Source: an uncultured Ruthenibacterium sp.
GTDB lineage: Bacteria > Bacillota > Clostridia > Oscillospirales > Ruminococcaceae
Direction of reading: 5' to 3'
Assembly (NCBI GenBank): GCA_944386555.1
Contig: CALXBN010000043.1
Span: 1 to 58,692 of the forward strand
Length of the DNA: 58,692 nucleotides
The notes beneath the pieces were generated by a model. The model was not told the DNA's origin and did no database searches. It saw only the letters and a list, made by a program, of their open reading frames with translations. The translations under genes and the position numbers were made by a program. The first letter of the stretch is position 1. The number at the start of each line of letters is the position of its first letter. This document shows positions 57,306 through 58,692 of this stretch, piece by piece.

Positions 57306-58692
57306 ATGGAAGAGTTGAAACGACAGCTGCGCAAGGCCCAGCGCAGCCTGGCCCATTTCTGGCAGCGGGTGCGCGCCGGCAGCAAGCTGGACATCGCCAT
57401 CCTGGTGTGCGCGGCGCTGCTGGCGCTGGTGCTGCTGGCCATCCTGATTTTTTCCCTGGCCGGCCGGCGCAGCCCGGCGGCCGCGTCCGGCGAGACCCTG
57501 CAGCAGATGATCGACAGCGCCCCCAGCGCCGTAAGCGCCGTGGAAAGCGGCTACGATAAAACCCAGGGCGAGCTGAACCAAAGCCAGTACGCCGACACCA
57601 TTTTGCCCGAAACCGAGGACGCCGGCCAGTCCTATATGGACAGCACCCTGTTCGTGGGCGATTCCAACACCGCCCGCATGGTGGCCTTTGGCGAGACCTC
57701 CTGGCAGAACAACCTGGGCGTGGTGAGCATGGGCATCCAGCATGTGCTGAGCAGCAACTGTGTCAACCTGCAGGGATACGGCTATGTGGATGTGCCCACC
57801 GCCATCCGCCTTTTGCAGCCTCAGCGCATCATCATCTGTTTCGGCACCAACAACGCCTACTCAGACACCGAAACCTTCATCGGCTGGTACCGCCAGGCAT
57901 TGGAGCTGATCCTCGAAGAATGGCCCTATGCGGACCTGATCATCGCCGCAGTGCCCCCGGTGGCAGCCACCCGCAGCTATCCCGACATCACCATGTCCAC
58001 CATTGATTCCTTCAACCGCGCCCTGGTGGAGCTGGCCCAGGAGATGGGGCTGAAATTCCTGAACACCAGCGAGGTGCTGAAGGACGAGGACGGCTATGCC
58101 GTGGATGGATATATGGAACGGGACGGCATCCATCTGGCGCAGGAGGGCATGGATGTGCTGACGGACTACATCCGCACCCATGCCTATGAGACCGAGGACC
58201 GCCGTCCCCAGCCGCTGGACGACATCCCCACCCACTATGAGACGCCGGAGTCCTTCTTCAACCCGCCGGCCCCCTCCTCCTCGTCCTCCGCGTCTTCTTC
58301 CGAAAGCACGGCCTGCGCCCACAACTGGGTGGAGTATGCCCGGCTGGACCCCACCTGTACCGAACAAGGCGCCGTGGCATACCGGTGTTCGCTGTGCGGG
58401 CAGGAGACCAGCGAGATCCTGCCGGCGCTGGGCCACACCTGGGGCACCACCGACCAGAATACCGGCCTGCGCACCTGCACCGTGTGCGGTGTCAGCGAGA
58501 CCGACCCCTCCTGGACGGCCCACACCCACACCTGGGGCGCCACCGACCCCAGCACCGGCCTGCGCACCTGCACCGGCTGCGGCGTTACCGAGGCCGACCC
58601 CTCCTGGACGGCGCCCCACACCCACACCTGGGGCGCCACCGACCCCAGCACCGGCCTGCGCACCTGCACCGGCTGCGGCGCCACCGCGACCG
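57306..58692 (+). CDS. SGNH-type hydrolase with Cys-rich tandem repeats (3' end outside window)
   Basis: At least 462 residues, no stop before the window ends. A basic cytoplasmic start, one membrane helix (30-52), then an extracytoplasmic SGNH/GDSL domain (about 110-295): S120 in LFVGDSNTARM, N182 in CFGTNNAY, and D273/H276 in RDGIHLAQEG. A proline/serine linker (319-334) leads to a Cys-rich region with CAHNW, CSLCG and then repeats HTWGxTDxxTGLRTCTxCG. GGAGGG lies 6 nt before the ATG. Such enzymes de-esterify cell-wall polymers or glycans; the repeats may bind a metal or the wall. Substrate unknown. Confidence 0.85.
   Translation, partial: MEELKRQLRKAQRSLAHFWQRVRAGSKLDIAILVCAALLALVLLAILIFSLAGRRSPAAASGETLQQMIDSAPSAVSAVESGYDKTQGELNQSQYADTILPETEDAGQSYMDSTLFVGDSNTARMVAFGETSWQNNLGVVSMGIQHVLSSNCVNLQGYGYVDVPTAIRLLQPQRIIICFGTNNAYSDTETFIGWYRQALELILEEWPYADLIIAAVPPVAATRSYPDITMSTIDSFNRALVELAQEMGLKFLNTSEVLKDEDGYAVDGYMERDGIHLAQEGMDVLTDYIRTHAYETEDRRPQPLDDIPTHYETPESFFNPPAPSSSSSASSSESTACAHNWVEYARLDPTCTEQGAVAYRCSLCGQETSEILPALGHTWGTTDQNTGLRTCTVCGVSETDPSWTAHTHTWGATDPSTGLRTCTGCGVTEADPSWTAPHTHTWGATDPSTGLRTCTGCGATAT
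58434..58692 (+). repeat. Tandem repeats in the SGNH hydrolase
   Basis: Units start at 58434, 58527 and 58623 (31 and 32 codons), and the third is cut by the window end. Units 2 and 3 are nearly identical in DNA over at least 60 nt from 58527 and 58623. Each codes HTWG, TDP, TGLRTCT and a CxxC. Confidence 0.88.

Noticed and set aside
58434..58692. CRISPR-like array
   Set aside because: The repeats are in frame, code for a protein module, and have no spacers.

Overview
The window reads as chromosome of a GC-rich, anaerobic, Gram-positive gut-type Firmicute, most like the Oscillospiraceae/Ruminococcaceae (Faecalibacterium/Gemmiger/Subdoligranulum group). The reasons are Firmicute-type ribosome binding sites (GGAGG) and sigma-A promoters, a nine-gene V/A-type ATPase operon, KtrAB potassium uptake, an anaerobe-type flavin reductase/rubredoxin fusion, ECF vitamin transport and a YtrA-type GntR regulator. 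The placement is from gene content only; no database search was possible. Strong GC bias at third codon positions produces very long false open frames opposite most genes.

Layout. 0-2.9 kb: two cell-wall proteins with peptidoglycan-binding repeats; the first looks 5'-truncated. 3.0-5.1 kb (-): nucleotidyltransferase, TIGR04076 protein, nitroreductase and sirtuin operon, divergent from NAD(P)HX dehydratase (5.3-6.1 kb). 6.2-7.0 kb (-): Bax inhibitor-1 family membrane protein. 7.2-15.9 kb (-): V-type ATPase operon in the order H-C-I-K-F-E-A-B-D. 16.0-17.7 kb (-): 2-hydroxyacid dehydrogenase and an unknown protein. 17.9-23.9 kb (+): a putative lipoprotein, then a cation-homeostasis cluster made of a short KdpD-like kinase, KdpE-like regulator, ArsB/NhaD-type permease, KtrB and KtrA.

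24.0-29.4 kb (-): polyphosphate kinase translationally coupled to a lipoprotein that fuses a solute-binding domain to a von Willebrand A domain, an XpaC-like protein and a second solute-binding protein. This is the most unusual cluster in the window. 29.5-35.1 kb (-): DNA polymerase I, RimI, Tam-like methyltransferase, TsaD and a small unknown gene. 35.2-36.9 kb: Dus and YfbR-like nucleotidase. 37.0-42.1 kb (+): YfhO-family membrane protein and Tex. 42.2-43.8 kb: sigma factor, a degenerate tRNA-like element, a zinc-ribbon protein and tRNA-Val(CAC).

44.0-46.4 kb (+): GntR/ABC transporter operon with a clear operator, and a small zinc-ribbon protein. 46.6-48.2 kb (-): YaaA and glycerophosphodiesterase. 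48.4-50.7 kb (+): two-component system. 50.9-51.8 kb (+): flavin reductase with three rubredoxin modules behind a consensus promoter. 51.8-54.9 kb (-): second two-component system and TraX-family protein. 55.0-57.1 kb: MocR-type regulator divergent from an ECF S component. 57.3 kb to the end (+): SGNH hydrolase with Cys-rich tandem repeats, cut by the window edge.

Taken together this is housekeeping and envelope/ion-homeostasis chromosome. No insertion sequence, prophage, CRISPR array or plasmid gene was seen. Start sites were chosen from ribosome binding sites and gene overlaps, so many differ from the longest open frame.
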